A stretch of 64,000 nt of DNA from Mycobacterium sp. DL. GTDB lineage: Bacteria; Actinomycetota; Actinomycetes; Mycobacteriales; Mycobacteriaceae. Location of the stretch: positions 5,766,001-5,830,000 of the forward strand of contig NZ_CP155796.1 in the NCBI RefSeq assembly GCF_039729195.1, read 5' to 3'. Within the stretch, counting starts at the first letter, position 1. Each line of letters begins with the position of its first letter. Made by a program: the position numbers and the translations under genes. Of this stretch, positions 43,601 to 53,044 are shown piece by piece. Under the pieces are notes generated by a model that saw only the letters and a list, made by a program, of their open reading frames with translations, made no database searches and was not told the origin of the DNA.

Positions 43601-45195
43601 TCTTCGCGGATGGCGTCCAGCGGCGGGTTGGTCACCTGGGCGAACAACTGCTGGAAGTAGTCGTAGAACATCCGGGGCCGCGCCGACAACACCGCGACGG
43701 GGGTGTCGGTGCCCATCGACCCGAGGGCTTCGGCGCCGGTTCGCGCCATCGGCGCGACCAGCAGGTTCAACTCTTCGTAGGTGTATCCGAACGCCTGCTG
43801 ACGCAGCACGACGCGGTGGTGCGGCATGCGCACGTAGTCACCCGGCGGCAGCTCGTCGACGTTGAACAACCCGGCGTCGAGCCACTCCCGGTACGGCTGC
43901 TCGGAGGCGAGTTCGGCCTTGATCTCCTCGTCGGCGACGATCCGGCCCTGCGCGGTGTCGACGAGGAACATGCGGCCGGGCTGCAGCCTCATCTTCTTGA
44001 CGACGGTGGCGGGATCGAGGTCGAGGACACCGGCCTCCGACGCCATCACCACCAGGCCGTCACTGGTCACCCAGATCCGCGACGGGCGCAGGCCGTTGCG
44101 GTCCAGCACTGCGCCGATGACGGTTCCGTCGGTGAAGCACACCGACGCGGGGCCGTCCCACGGCTCCATCAGCGAGGCGTGGTACTGGTAGAAGGCCCGG
44201 CGGGCGGGGTCCATCGACTCGTGGCGCTCCCAGGCCTCCGGGATCATCATCAGCATGGCGTGCGGCAGACTGCGTCCGCCCAGATGCAGCAGTTCGAGCA
44301 CCTCGTCGAAGCGTGCGGTGTCCGATGCCCCCGGGGTGCAGACCGGGACGATCTTGTCGAGATCCTGGCCGCCGAACACATCGGTCTTGATCAGCGCTTC
44401 CCGGGCCCGCATCCAGTTCTCGTTGCCGGTCACGGTGTTGATCTCACCGTTGTGCGCAACCCGGCGGAAGGGGTGCGCCAGCGGCCACGACGGGAAGGTG
44501 TTGGTGGAGAACCGCGAGTGCACGATGCCCAATGCGCTGGTCAGGCGGTCGTCCTGCAGGTCGAGGTAGAACGCTCGCAGCTGCGGTGTCGTCAACATCC
44601 CCTTGTACACGAAGGTCTGACCGGAAAGGCTTGGGAAGTAGACGGTTTCGCGGCCCGGGCCGTCCTGACCGGGCCCTTTGGTGCCGAGCTCGTGTTCAGC
44701 TCGTTTGCGCACCACGTAGGCGCGGCGTTCCAGATCCATTCCGGACGCGCCGGCGATGAACACCTGGCGGAAGGTCGGCATCGCGTCGCGGGCCAGCGCC
44801 CCGAGCGAGGAGTCGTCGGTCGGCACGTCGCGCCATCCGAGAACGTGCAGCCCCTCGGCCTCGGCGATCTTCTCCACCGACTCGCACGCGGTGGCCGCGT
44901 CCTTCGACGATTGCGGCAGGAAGGCGATACCGGTGGCGTAGGCGCCCGGTTCGGGCAGTTCGAAGTCGACGACCGCCCGCAGGAAATCATCGGGCACCTG
45001 CAGCAGGATGCCGGCACCGTCGCCGGTGTTCGGCTCCGCGCCCTGGGCGCCTCGGTGCTCGAGGTTCAGCAGGGCGGTGATGGCCTTGTCGACGATGTCG
45101 CGGCTGCGACGGCCGTGCATGTCGGCCACCATCGCCACGCCGCACGCATCGTGCTCGAACGCGGGGTTGTACAGCCCTTGACGACTGGGCGCCAT
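40606..45195 (-). CDS. gltB: Glutamate synthase large subunit
   Basis: 1529 residues. It makes two glutamates from glutamine and 2-oxoglutarate. The N-terminal glutaminase has its nucleophile Cys in [14 protein letters not shown]; the FMN/synthase domain lies around residues 850-1200, with the 3Fe-4S ligands in [17 protein letters not shown]; the C-terminal GXGXG beta-helix contains repeated GG motifs. ATG 45195 is preferred over GTG 45201 because [16 protein letters not shown] aligns with the known start. Coupled to gltD. Confidence 0.97.
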   Translation of the reverse strand: MAPSRQGLYNPAFEHDACGVAMVADMHGRRSRDIVDKAITALLNLEHRGAQGAEPNTGDGAGILLQVPDDFLRAVVDFELPEPGAYATGIAFLPQSSKDAATACESVEKIAEAEGLHVLGWRDVPTDDSSLGALARDAMPTFRQVFIAGASGMDLERRAYVVRKRAEHELGTKGPGQDGPGRETVYFPSLSGQTFVYKGMLTTPQLRAFYLDLQDDRLTSALGIVHSRFSTNTFPSWPLAHPFRRVAHNGEINTVTGNENWMRAREALIKTDVFGGQDLDKIVPVCTPGASDTARFDEVLELLHLGGRSLPHAMLMMIPEAWERHESMDPARRAFYQYHASLMEPWDGPASVCFTDGTVIGAVLDRNGLRPSRIWVTSDGLVVMASEAGVLDLDPATVVKKMRLQPGRMFLVDTAQGRIVADEEIKAELASEQPYREWLDAGLFNVDELPPGDYVRMPHHRVVLRQQAFGYTYEELNLLVAPMARTGAEALGSMGTDTPVAVLSARPRMFYDYFQQLFAQVTNPPLDAIREEVVTSLSGTVGPEGDLLNPGAASCRQIVLPQPILRNAELSKLICVDPDHEIRGHKHGLRAAVIRCLYPVNRGGQGLKEALDNVRAKVSSAIRDGARIIVLSDRESNEQMAPIPSLLSVSAVHHHLVRERTRTQVGLVVEAGDAREVHHMACLVGFGAAAINPYMAFESIEDMVDRGVIADISSDQAKANYVKAAGKGVLKVMSKMGISTLASYTGAQLFQAIGISQKVLDEYFTGLSCPVGGIDLDDIADDVAARHALAYLDRPDEWAHRELEVGGEYQWRREGEYHLFNPDTVFKLQHATRTGQYSIFKEYTSLVDDQSERMASLRGLLKFREGDRASVPIDEVESAAEIVKRFSTGAMSYGSISAEAHETLAIAMNRLGGRSNSGEGGESVSRFDREENGDWRRSAIKQVASGRFGVTSHYLSNCTDIQIKMAQGAKPGEGGQLPGHKVYPWVAEVRHSTPGVGLISPPPHHDIYSIEDLAQLIHDLKNANPQARVHVKLVSENGVGTVAAGVSKAHADVVLISGHDGGTGATPLTSQKHAGAPWELGLAETQQTLLLNGLRDRIVVQVDGQLKTGRDVVVAALLGAEEFGFATAPLVVAGCIMMRVCHLDTCPVGVATQNPELRKRFNAKPEFVENFFMFIAEEVRELMAQLGFRTVNEMVGQVGALDTAQAAKHWKAHKLDLAPVLHEPESAFMNQDLYCSSRQDHGLDKALDQQLIAQCREALDSASPVRFSTTISNVNRTVGTMLGHEVTKAYGGQGLPDGTIDITFTGSAGNSFGAFVPSGITLRVYGDANDYVGKGLSGGRVVVRPSEGAPADYVAEDNIIAGNVILFGATSGRLFLRGQVGERFAVRNSGAHAVVEGVGDHGCEYMTGGRVVILGPTGRNFAAGMSGGVGFVYDPDEVLADNLNAEMVELEALEDSESEDAVWLRGMIQEHVDATDSAVGQRILADWSVELRHFKKVMPRDYKRVLEAIAEAEQTGANVDEAIMAAANA

Positions 45196-45834
45196 TCCCA
45201 CCTACCTTATTTTCGTGCACACGCCTTCGCGGAGCGCAGGGACGGCAACCGTCGACGAGAGCGTTAGCCGGTATGGCGATGGAGGTACCTTCGTGCAGCA
45301 CCGAACGACGGCCCTTTTCCCACTCGCCACAAGTGGTGAAAACGATATGACAAAGGGCCACTGACATGCCAACTTAGTCCGCCCTAAGTAGATTCGCCGG
45401 CTGCGTCGTCCGGGCAATGCGTTCCCGCCCCGGTTACGGGCCAATAACGTTGCCGCGGCATCCTTTTCGCTGCGCCAGGAATCAGTGGCCACGGGTGAGG
45501 GAAAGATCACCCCCAGCGACCTGATCGAAAGAAACTTTGCTGTGCACATTTTTTTCTCATTCTGTGCTGCAACGACGCCGTCCGCAAAATTTGCGCAAAA
45601 GCTTAGTCGGATTCTTAGAAACCCGTCGCGGGGGCACCGGACATCGCCTCGGGCAACCGAATCGCCCGCGGTGTTGGCGGCGTGCCGTATTCCGCTGTCC
45701 GCCAGCGGTTTTGTCTGCCGCGGCGGAGGCCTGGGGCGCTTGCCGACGGCTCGACGGCTCCGGGTGCCGTGGCCGGGCATTCGATATACCCACCCCGGGT
45801 ATGGGCTGATCGCGCCTGCCGTCAGGCTGCAGGG
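45196..45834. other. Divergent regulatory region gltB / thioesterase
   Basis: 640 nt with locally AT-rich sequence (45520-45620). No convincing gene. It must hold the gltBD promoter. Near the right end, ATACCC-ACC-CCGGGTAT contains TACCC-N5-GGGTA (45787-45801). Confidence 0.5.
45787..45801. promoter_or_regulatory. Candidate RicR/CsoR-type copper operator
   Basis: TACCC-ACCCC-GGGTA fits the TACCC-N5-GGGTA palindrome recalled for the mycobacterial copper repressor RicR. It ends 33 nt before the start of the thioesterase-like gene. Flanking A/T extend the symmetry by one base on each side. Confidence 0.45.
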
Positions 45835-46638
45835 GTGCCTCACCCGCTGAACACCCCGCTCGGTCGCTTCGGGATCGACACCACCGACGAGGGCCCACAG
45901 CGCTGCGTCGCCTCCATTCCGGCCGCGGGCATGCTCAATCCGCTGACCGGCGCGCCGACGATCGCCCCGCTGGCGATGCTGGTCGACCATATCGGCGGTT
46001 TGAGCAATCACGGTCGCCGTGCGCCGCGAGAGTGGACGGTCTCGAGCGAGTTGTCCCTCGAGGTGACGCCCGACGCCGTCGACGTGATCAACCGCCACCC
46101 CGACGACCAGGTCGTGGGCACATCGCGCCCGCTGGGCCGGAAGGGCACTTCGGCGTTGGCGTTGTGTGAACTCAGCGTCGGCGACGACATCGTCGCGACC
46201 GCGACGGTCCGCTCCTTCTACATCAGCGTTCCCGACGACGTGGCCACGTGGCCCGACGGCCCCGCGGGGTCGACGGTCGGCGCGACGCTGGCCGAACTGA
46301 TGGCAGTGCAGATCGGTGAAACCGGGGGAACCGCAACGGTTCTGATGCAGCACGACGACCCGGTTCTCAACAACGCAGTGGGCGCGGTGCACGGCGGGGT
46401 GTCGTCGATGGGACTCGAACTGGTCGGTTCCGCGGCACTGAATCGAGACGGCGCGGAAACGCTGTTCCGCACCGCCTCGCTCCGGGTGAATTTTCTACGG
46501 CCGTTCCACGGCGGCGCCGAAGCCCACTACGTCGCCAGACCGCTGCATGCGGGTCGCCGCAGCGGGGTGGCGGAGACGCAGGCAGTCGGGGCCGACGGCA
46601 GGGTCGCCTTGACGGCCCGACTGACCGCGTATCGGTGA
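45835..46638 (+). CDS. PaaI-type thioesterase family protein
   Basis: 267 residues from the GTG at 45835. Two hot-dog domains are suggested: the first around PLAMLVDHIGGLSNHG, the second around LNNAVGAVHGGVSSMGLELVGSAAL, whose HGGV motif is the PaaI/YigI hallmark. It should hydrolyse an acyl-CoA, substrate unknown. The copper-type palindrome upstream is unexpected for such an enzyme. Confidence 0.75.
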   Translation: MPHPLNTPLGRFGIDTTDEGPQRCVASIPAAGMLNPLTGAPTIAPLAMLVDHIGGLSNHGRRAPREWTVSSELSLEVTPDAVDVINRHPDDQVVGTSRPLGRKGTSALALCELSVGDDIVATATVRSFYISVPDDVATWPDGPAGSTVGATLAELMAVQIGETGGTATVLMQHDDPVLNNAVGAVHGGVSSMGLELVGSAALNRDGAETLFRTASLRVNFLRPFHGGAEAHYVARPLHAGRRSGVAETQAVGADGRVALTARLTAYR

Positions 46639-46642
46639 ATCT

Positions 46643-47191
46643 CTAGGACTTCTTCTTGGCTTTGCTCGCTGCAGCCTTCTCGCTGGCGGCGCCCTCGGTG
46701 ACCAACTCGCCACCGGCGTTCTCCAGGTGTGCCCGCACGAACCACTGGAACTTCTCGAGTTCACCCGCGTGGCCGATCAGCATGTCCTCGGACACCGGAT
46801 CGAGGTCGCCGAGCACCTCGATGCTCTTGCGGGTGTCCTCGACGACGCCGTTGTAGACCAGGTTGAGCGCGGCCAGGTGGGCCAGCACTGTGTCACGGTT
46901 GACCGAGTAGTCGTCCCAGGTGCGGTCGCTGATGATGGCTCCGGGAGTACCCAGCGGTGACTTGCCCAGGGCGGCGATGCGCTCGGCCACTTCGTCGGCG
47001 TATCCGCGAACCAGCTCGACCTGTGGGTCGATCATCTCGTGCACACCGATGAAGTTCGGGCCCACCACGTTCCAGTGGATGTGCTTGAGGGTCAGGTGCA
47101 GGTCGTTGTACCGGCTGAGCGCCTTCTGCAGCAGCTCTGCCACCTCGGCGCCGTCCTTTGCGGACATGCCGGGCACGGTGAATGAAGTCAT
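46643..47191 (-). CDS. dps: Dps starvation DNA-binding ferritin
   Basis: 182 residues, very close to M. smegmatis Dps1: TLKHIHWNVVGPNFIGVHEMIDPQ and DRTWDDYSV hold the ferroxidase ligands (His, Asp, Glu) at the dimer interface. The basic C-terminal tail (AASEKAAASKAKKKS) is the DNA-binding part. It oxidises iron with peroxide and compacts DNA in stress. AAGGAG 6 nt before the ATG at 47191. Confidence 0.97.
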   Translation of the reverse strand: MTSFTVPGMSAKDGAEVAELLQKALSRYNDLHLTLKHIHWNVVGPNFIGVHEMIDPQVELVRGYADEVAERIAALGKSPLGTPGAIISDRTWDDYSVNRDTVLAHLAALNLVYNGVVEDTRKSIEVLGDLDPVSEDMLIGHAGELEKFQWFVRAHLENAGGELVTEGAASEKAAASKAKKKS

Positions 47192-47260
47192 GGTCAGCTC
47201 CTTCGCTTGTCCCGCGTCGTGTACCCGGGCGGACAAGGCGATAATCACGTGCGGGGAGCG

Positions 47261-48172
47261 TCACAGTTCGGCCAGATTCGGGATCGGCGCACGCGGCCCG
47301 AACCGCGGATTAACGGCGAGTCCACTGGCTTCCAGCGTCCGCACCGCCCGGTGCCGGTGCGGACGGACCGGCTCGAGCAGGTCGAGCATCTGTGCGTCGT
47401 CGATCGGGTGCCCGAGCAGGCTCCAACCGACCATCTTCGCGAGGTGATAGTCACCGACCGACAGCGCGTCGGCGTCGCCGAAGGCCCGCTGCGCCGTCTC
47501 GGCGGCCGTCCACTCCCCCACGCCGGGCAGCGACATCAACGCCGCACGCGCCGCTTCTGCGGGGCGTTTGACCAGCCTCTCCAGCGCATCCGCACGCTGG
47601 GCGCATCCCACCATCGTGCGGGCCCGGCCGGGATCGACGTTGGCCCGGTGGAACTCCCACGACGGGATCCGCCGCCAGGCGTCGGCGGTCGGCGGGACCC
47701 GCAGATGCGCAGGCCCCGGTCCGGGTGCCGGCGCGCCGAACCGGGTGACCAGGCGACGCCAGCCACGGTGCGCATCGATGCCGTAGACGCGCTGCTCCAA
47801 GATTGCGGGTAGCAGTGCTTCCAGGACGCGGCCGGTGCGACCGAGCCGTAGGTGAGGGACCCGACGCCGGGCCGCAGCGAGGGTCGGCTCGACGGGCTGG
47901 AACGCCGTCGCGTCGTCGTCGGCGCCCAGTAGAGCGGGCAACCCGTCGGTGAACTCGTCCGCACCCGGCCCCCAGGCTTCGCAGTCGACGGTGTCGGGCG
48001 CCCCCCGGCAGATCCGGGCCGTGACCGCGCCGCTGCGCATCACGCTGGTCCGCCAGATCGCCCCGTCGGCGCCGACGTGATAGCAGGGGTCTCCCCTGCC
48101 GCGACGTAACGGTGACAGCGTCAGACCCGGACTGGCGGGTCCGTCGAAGACCACGCTGGCCGAGCTGGGCAC
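47261..48172 (-). CDS. AlkA-type DNA-3-methyladenine glycosylase family protein
   Basis: 303 residues. HhH-GPD fold: ILEQRV opening helix, ALMSLPGVGEWTAAETAQRAFGDADALSVGD with the hairpin and the catalytic Asp in SVGDYHL. These remove alkylated bases. The first ~100 residues form the AlkA-like N-terminal beta domain. Starts with GTG at 48172. Next to a DUF427 gene 9 nt upstream. Confidence 0.85.
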   Translation of the reverse strand: MPSSASVVFDGPASPGLTLSPLRRGRGDPCYHVGADGAIWRTSVMRSGAVTARICRGAPDTVDCEAWGPGADEFTDGLPALLGADDDATAFQPVEPTLAAARRRVPHLRLGRTGRVLEALLPAILEQRVYGIDAHRGWRRLVTRFGAPAPGPGPAHLRVPPTADAWRRIPSWEFHRANVDPGRARTMVGCAQRADALERLVKRPAEAARAALMSLPGVGEWTAAETAQRAFGDADALSVGDYHLAKMVGWSLLGHPIDDAQMLDLLEPVRPHRHRAVRTLEASGLAVNPRFGPRAPIPNLAEL

Positions 48173-48181
48173 GACGCCAGC

Positions 48182-48553
48182 CTAGGCGTCTACACCGACA
48201 TCGGCCTTGTCCGGATAGAACGCGACGTGACCTGCGATGGCGGCGACCGCGGGGAAGGGTTCCTCGTAGGTCCACACCGCGTCGTCGACGGTTCCTCCGT
48301 CAGCGGTCTGCAGGTGGTAGTAGCCGGCGTCCCCCTTGAACGGGCAGTACGTTTCGGTGTCGCTGCGGGTCAACTGGGCGACGACGTCGGCGATCGGGAT
48401 GTACTGCACCGCGGGATAGCTGGCTTCCCGCAGGGTGAGCGCGGCATCGGATTCGGCGACCACTTGTCCGTGGATGCGGACGGTGACGCGGGCGCCTGTC
48501 GGTTCGACGGTGATGGGGTGCTCGGCTGTGGGTTCGAGTACGGGTCGGGTCAC
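48182..48553 (-). CDS. DUF427 domain-containing protein
   Basis: 123 residues from the GTG at 48553. The compact beta fold contains AVQYIPIADV, YCPFKGDAGYYHL and VWTYEEPFPAVAAIAGHVAFYPDKADV, the conserved DUF427 core with Cys and Lys. The function is not known. A longer start at 48613 would overlap the divergent SRPBCC gene. Confidence 0.88.
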   Translation of the reverse strand: MTRPVLEPTAEHPITVEPTGARVTVRIHGQVVAESDAALTLREASYPAVQYIPIADVVAQLTRSDTETYCPFKGDAGYYHLQTADGGTVDDAVWTYEEPFPAVAAIAGHVAFYPDKADVGVDA

Positions 48554-48594
48554 GTCGTCGTTCAACGACAGCGGTGGCCGATAACATCCCCGAT

Positions 48595-49068
48595 ATGACC
48601 TCATCGGCCGCACCCGACGCCCAGGGATCAGTCACGATCGCCGCCGACCCCGCCGCGGTGTACGCGTTGCTCACCGATCTGCCCACGCTGGCCGCTCTGG
48701 CCGAAGAAGCCGAGACGATGCAGTGGCGAAAGGGAGAGACCGCGAGCCCCGGGGCGGTGTTCTCGGGACAGAACCGCAACGGCTCCCACACGTGGACCAC
48801 GAAGTGCACGGTGACCGCTGCCGATCCGGGCCGGGCGTTCGCCTTCGATGTACGGTCCTTCGGCATCGTGCCGATCGCCCACTGGCGCTACGACATCGCG
48901 GCGACAGATGTCGGCTGCACCGTCACCGAATCCGCATGGGACCGCCGACCCCGGTGGATTCTCAGGCCCGCGGCGCTGACCACCGGCATCAGGGACCGCA
49001 CCGCCGCCAACACCGAACACATCAGGATCACCCTGCAGCGGCTCAAGGAGCGCGCCGAACAGATCTAG
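48595..49068 (+). CDS. SRPBCC (polyketide cyclase-like) family protein
   Basis: 157 residues. START/Bet v1 fold: GSVTIAADPAAVYALLTDLPTLAAL at the N-terminus, WTTKCTVTAADPGRAFAF in the middle and a long C-terminal helix (AANTEHIRITLQRLKERAEQI). It would bind a hydrophobic ligand; no specific role can be given. It converges on the FAD oxidase gene with 4-nt overlap of the stops. Confidence 0.85.
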   Translation: MTSSAAPDAQGSVTIAADPAAVYALLTDLPTLAALAEEAETMQWRKGETASPGAVFSGQNRNGSHTWTTKCTVTAADPGRAFAFDVRSFGIVPIAHWRYDIAATDVGCTVTESAWDRRPRWILRPAALTTGIRDRTAANTEHIRITLQRLKERAEQI

Positions 49069-50447
49069 TGCGGACGCCCGGCGATCTTGTCGGCCACCAC
49101 CGCGATCGGGGACGTGTGAGATCTCCCGCGGGCCTCGTGCCGGTCGGCGGCCTTGTACGCCAGGTACATTCCGCGCACTCCCAACCACCGCAGCGGCTCC
49201 GGTTCCCATGCGCGTGAGTGGTGACCGACCCACGGCAGGGCGGTCAGCGGCGTGGTCCGGTCCAGGATCAGATCGGCGAGGGTGCGCGCCGCGAGGTTGG
49301 TGGCCGTGACGCCGTGCCCGACATAGCCACCCGCCCAGCCCAGCCCGGTCGCCCTGTCGTAGTCGACCCCCGCCTGCCAGTCCCGCGGCACCGCCAGCAC
49401 ACCGCACCAGCCGTGGGCGATCGGCACGTCGGCGACCTGCGGGAGGATGGCGTGCAGGGTGTCGCGCAGGTGCGCGATGGTGTGTTCGGGCACCCGTCCG
49501 TCACGGTCGGTTCTGGATCCGAACCGGTACGGCACGCTGCGCCCCCCGAGGGCGATCCGGTCGTCGGCCGTGCGCTGGGCGTAGAAGAAGCCGTGCGCGG
49601 TGTCGCCCAGGGTCTCCCGGCCCTGCCAGCCGATCTCGTCCCAGCGTGCTGCCGGTATCGGGTCGGTGGCGATCATCGAACTGTTCATCGGGAGCCATCG
49701 ACGCTTCAGACCGGGCAGGGTCGTGGTGAAGCCCTCGGTGGCGCGCACGACCACCGGGGCGCTGACCGTCCCCCACGTCGTGGATGCGCGGCCGGCGCTG
49801 ATCTCGAGGACCGGGGAGCGCTCGTAGACGGCGACGCCGAGCCTTTCGACGGTGTCGGCAAGGCCCCGTGCCAGCATGGCCGGTTGGATTCGGGCACAGT
49901 GCGGATTGTGGTAGGCCGCGACGACGCCGTCGAGTCGAATGCGCTGGGCGGCATCCTCTTTCGTGAGCTCCTCGATACCGTCGATCTGCCAGCGCCGTTC
50001 GGCCTCCAGAGCTGCGGTCAGCCGCGACGCCTGGGCCGGATTGCGGGCGATCTCGAGGGTGCCGCCCTTGACGATCCCGGCGTCGATGGACTCGCGGGCG
50101 GCGACGTCGATCACCTCGTCGACGGCCTCGTTGAGCGCCCGCTGCCAGGCCACCACGCCGTCACGCCCGTGCCGGCGCGCCATCCGCTCCCGGTCGCCGG
50201 GAACCAGACCCGACAGCCAGCCCCCGTTACGGCCCGACGCCCCGAAACCGGCGAACCGGGCCTCGAGCACCACGATGCGCAGCCCGGGATCGGCTTTCTT
50301 CAGGTAGTAGGCCGTCCACAGCCCGGTGTACCCGGCACCGACGATGCAGACGTCGGCCTCACGGCTGCCGGGCAGCGGGTCCCGAGGGACCGGCGCACCG
50401 TCGAACCAGTGCGAGACGTGGCCGTTGATGGGCGCTCGGGTGGACAC
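49065..50447 (-). CDS. FAD-dependent amine oxidase-type oxidoreductase (DAO/PuuB-like)
   Basis: 460 residues. ADP-binding motif ADVCIVGAGYTGLWTAYYL, FGASGRNGGWLSG next to the flavin, and C-terminal GLGWAGGYVGHGVTATNLAARTLADLI, as in gamma-glutamylputrescine oxidase and related enzymes. It oxidises an amine or amino acid; the substrate is unknown. The ~30 residues after the DAO core are basic. Confidence 0.87.
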   Translation of the reverse strand: MSTRAPINGHVSHWFDGAPVPRDPLPGSREADVCIVGAGYTGLWTAYYLKKADPGLRIVVLEARFAGFGASGRNGGWLSGLVPGDRERMARRHGRDGVVAWQRALNEAVDEVIDVAARESIDAGIVKGGTLEIARNPAQASRLTAALEAERRWQIDGIEELTKEDAAQRIRLDGVVAAYHNPHCARIQPAMLARGLADTVERLGVAVYERSPVLEISAGRASTTWGTVSAPVVVRATEGFTTTLPGLKRRWLPMNSSMIATDPIPAARWDEIGWQGRETLGDTAHGFFYAQRTADDRIALGGRSVPYRFGSRTDRDGRVPEHTIAHLRDTLHAILPQVADVPIAHGWCGVLAVPRDWQAGVDYDRATGLGWAGGYVGHGVTATNLAARTLADLILDRTTPLTALPWVGHHSRAWEPEPLRWLGVRGMYLAYKAADRHEARGRSHTSPIAVVADKIAGRPH

Positions 50448-50477
50448 CTACCGATTGTGGCAGCCGGAGCGCGGTCC

Positions 50478-51527
50478 TCAACCGGCGGGCTTGCTCGCCC
50501 GTTTGGCAGCACGCAGGCCCACCCAGAACTTCGCGGCTTCCCGGATGGACTCCTCGACCGGCCTTGGCTGCCAACCCAATTCGCGCTTCGCCTTGCTGCA
50601 GTCGACGGGCGCCTCAGCGCGCATCAAGCGCAGCGAGTCCAGCGACAAGCGTTCGTCGGTGCCCTTCAACCGCGCTTTGACGCTGCCCATCGCCGCCAGC
50701 ACGTAGGACAGCACCAGCGGCATCTTCTTCGTCGGCGCAGGGACGCCCGCGGCGTCGGCGGCGATCTGCACCACGTCGGCGTTGGAGATCATCCTCTCGG
50801 AGATCAGGTAGCGCTCCCCGACGCGGCCCTTCTCCGCTGCCAGCACCATGGCGTCGGCGGCGTCGTCGATGCCCACCGCTTCGAGTTCGATGCCGCTCAT
50901 CACGAACGGCAGCTTGCCGAATGCCGCGCCGGCGATGATCGCGCCGTGCGGGGTGCGTCCCCAGTCACCGGCGCCGTAGGTCGTGGACACACACATGGCC
51001 ACGGCGGGCAGCCCCCGGGAGCGGGCGTAGTCCAGCACCAGATCCTCGGCCTGCACTCGCGACCTGACGTACGGCGTCAATCCGCGGTCGGAGATGGTGT
51101 CCGACTCGGTGGCGACGCGGCCACGCCGACGTCCCACGGTCACATAGCTGCTGGTGAAGACGAACTTCTCCAGCCTCTCGGCGACAGCGGGTTCCACGGC
51201 GACGTCGAGGACGTTGCGGGTGCCCTCGACGTTGGTGCGGAAAAGCGGTGCGGGATCACGCAGCCAGCCGCGGGCGTCCACAACGCAGTAGTAGACGACA
51301 TCGCAGCCGGTCATCGCCTGCCGCAGCACCGCGTCGTCCCAGATGTCCCCGATGAACCGCGTCACCGTCAGATCGTCGATGCCGATGGTGTTCGCGCCCT
51401 CGCGCACCATCACCCGCACGTCCCGGCCGTCGGCCACCAGCCGACGGGTCACGTGGCTGCCGAGGTAACCGTTGGCGCCGATCACGAGGACCGGGGCGAG
51501 CGAAGCGACGGGAGACGGTCCGGTCAC
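50478..51527 (-). CDS. NAD-dependent epimerase/3-beta-HSD family protein
   Basis: 349 residues. Extended SDR: VLVIGANGYLGSHVTRRL cofactor site, VFTSSYVTVG, active-site Tyr in LTPYVRSRVQAE (YxxxxxxxE rather than the usual YxxxK; the Lys is replaced). It starts with GTG overlapping the stop of the NTF2-like gene (GTGA). Resembles HpnA/dihydroflavonol reductases. The altered active site means the catalytic role is doubtful. Confidence 0.78.
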   Translation of the reverse strand: MTGPSPVASLAPVLVIGANGYLGSHVTRRLVADGRDVRVMVREGANTIGIDDLTVTRFIGDIWDDAVLRQAMTGCDVVYYCVVDARGWLRDPAPLFRTNVEGTRNVLDVAVEPAVAERLEKFVFTSSYVTVGRRRGRVATESDTISDRGLTPYVRSRVQAEDLVLDYARSRGLPAVAMCVSTTYGAGDWGRTPHGAIIAGAAFGKLPFVMSGIELEAVGIDDAADAMVLAAEKGRVGERYLISERMISNADVVQIAADAAGVPAPTKKMPLVLSYVLAAMGSVKARLKGTDERLSLDSLRLMRAEAPVDCSKAKRELGWQPRPVEESIREAAKFWVGLRAAKRASKPAG

Positions 51528-52030
51528 TTCTGGGGCCCGAACTTGGCCATCCACTCCGCTGCGACATCGGGCAGCGTGCCGAGTTCCGCGGCCTTCCTGC
51601 ACCACTTCACCGTCGTCGAGACGAACCGCAGCGGGTTGTAGATGTCCTCCTGCCGACACCATTTCCCGTCACCGGCGTAGGTGACGATCGAGATGTTGGT
51701 GGCGCTGATGATCGTGCCGTCCCCCGGGTCGCGCATCGGGTTGTCGAGTTCGCAGATGACGCGAGCCGAGGCTTCGTCGTAGACCCGCCACAGCGCCGGG
51801 AACGACGTCATGTAGCTGCCCGGGAAGGTCTCCATGGTCTTCCAGATCCAGGGTCGCACCTCCTCACGGCCGCGCATCGTCCCGGCCGCGTGCTCGATGT
51901 AGAGGATGTCGTCGGAGTACTGGTCAACCCATGGATCCCAGTCGCGGGTCTGCGCCGCGCGGTCGACCGTCCTCTCGAACTCCCCGAACGCAGCTACGAG
52001 TTCTTCCCTGGAGAAAGTGTTGGCCGCCAC
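51524..52030 (-). CDS. NTF2/SnoaL-like protein
   Basis: 168 residues from the GTG at 52030. Cone-shaped alpha-beta fold: FGEFERTVDRAAQTRDWDPWVDQYSDDILYIEHAAGTMRGREEVRPWI is typical. These proteins serve as small isomerases or cyclases for steroid-like molecules. The coupling to an SDR suggests a short catabolic unit. Confidence 0.83.
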   Translation of the reverse strand: MAANTFSREELVAAFGEFERTVDRAAQTRDWDPWVDQYSDDILYIEHAAGTMRGREEVRPWIWKTMETFPGSYMTSFPALWRVYDEASARVICELDNPMRDPGDGTIISATNISIVTYAGDGKWCRQEDIYNPLRFVSTTVKWCRKAAELGTLPDVAAEWMAKFGPQK

Positions 52031-52074
52031 ACCAGGAACTAGAACACGTTCTACCCGCGGTTGTCGAGCGCCGA

Positions 52075-52509
52075 TCAGGCGAGGCTCAGCACACGCCGTG
52101 CGCCCAGCGGATTCTGCAGCGGGACATCCAGCCCCCCGAACACCGCGATCATGATGCAGGCCCGCCCCACCGCCTGGGGCAGCGTTCCGGAGCGCAGGTC
52201 GACGACCACGTCGTCGGCTGTTTCGTGGACGCGTGCGGTCACCCCGAAACACTCCGGAGTCCCGGTGGTGAAATGCAGGCGGACCACACGGTCGTCGGTG
52301 GTGCGGCTCCACGCCTCGGGGTGCATCGGGTGGCCGTCGACGATCGCCGGCTCGTCGGTGAACATCAATGCGGGAGTCCCTGCCAACACTTCCGGGACCG
52401 GGACCGGGATCGGCGGCGGTTCGGGCATCGGCTGGGCGGTCGCCGGTGCGGCACCGCATGCCATCGCGAGCACCAGAAAAACCGCAAGTACACCCGCACC
52501 GTTGCGCAT
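52075..52509 (-). CDS. Secreted conserved hypothetical protein
   Basis: 144 residues from the ATG at 52509. A signal peptide covers residues 1-26 (VLAVFLVLAMACGAAPATAQ), followed by a Pro-rich spacer. The mature part has two Cys (CFGVT, ACIMI) likely forming a disulfide and ends in LLxLA-like GARRVLSLA. Unknown function. Confidence 0.72.
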   Translation of the reverse strand: MRNGAGVLAVFLVLAMACGAAPATAQPMPEPPPIPVPVPEVLAGTPALMFTDEPAIVDGHPMHPEAWSRTTDDRVVRLHFTTGTPECFGVTARVHETADDVVVDLRSGTLPQAVGRACIMIAVFGGLDVPLQNPLGARRVLSLA

Positions 52510-52564
52510 GGCCCGAGCGTAATGCGGAGCCAACGATTCGGATTAAAACCGCAGCACAAACGGT

Positions 52565-52577
52565 TATACCGGCACTA
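52565..52577 (+). promoter_or_regulatory. Leaderless promoter of msrBA
   Basis: A -10 box TATACC lies at 52565-52570, ending 6 nt before the msrB ATG at 52577, and there is no ribosome site. Transcription would therefore begin at the start codon. Confidence 0.55.
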
Positions 52578-53044
52578 TGACACATAAATACAACAAGAAC
52601 CCCGCGGCCGTCGCCGCGCTGTCACCCGAGCAGTACCGCGTCACCCAGACCGACGGCACCGAGCGGCCCTTCACCGGCGAGTACTGGGACAACCACGAAC
52701 CCGGCATCTACGTCGACGTGGTGTCCGGAGAGCCGCTGTTCGCCTCGGTCGACAAGTTCGAGAGCGGTTCGGGGTGGCCGAGCTTCACCAAACCGATCCA
52801 GAGGCAGAACGTCGTGGAGAAGCGTGACTTCAAGCTCCTGCTGCCTCGCACCGAGGTGCGTTCCGCCCACGGCGACAGCCATCTCGGCCATGTCTTCAAG
52901 GACGGTCCGCGCGACGAAGGCGGCCTGCGGTACTGCATCAACTCGGCGGCCCTGCGTTTTGTCCACCTCGACGATCTCGAGGCGGAGGGGTATGCAGAGT
53001 ACAAGGGACTTTTCATGAATCCGGCAGGAAAGGAACACAAGTGA
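52577..53044 (+). CDS. msrB: Methionine-R-sulfoxide reductase B
   Basis: 155 residues. Repairs methionine-R-sulfoxide. The catalytic Cys is in [22 protein letters not shown] and HLGHVF complete the active site. The four Cys of the structural zinc (two CxxC pairs) are missing, so it belongs to the zinc-free subgroup. The stop overlaps the msrA start (GTGA). Confidence 0.95.
   Translation: MTHKYNKNPAAVAALSPEQYRVTQTDGTERPFTGEYWDNHEPGIYVDVVSGEPLFASVDKFESGSGWPSFTKPIQRQNVVEKRDFKLLLPRTEVRSAHGDSHLGHVFKDGPRDEGGLRYCINSAALRFVHLDDLEAEGYAEYKGLFMNPAGKEHK

Noticed and set aside
42493..45267. 924-codon open frame on the plus strand, antisense to gltB
   Set aside because: A mirror of third-position GC in gltB; composition is Arg/Gly/His-rich with no recognisable domain.
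45485..45850. ORF of about 120 codons between gltB and the thioesterase gene
   Set aside because: Weak start, Arg-rich out-of-frame composition, and it overlaps the copper-type palindrome and next start codon.
49218..51641. 807-codon open frame on the plus strand opposite the FAD oxidase and SDR genes
   Set aside because: Low-complexity shadow; the opposite strand carries clear conserved motifs.
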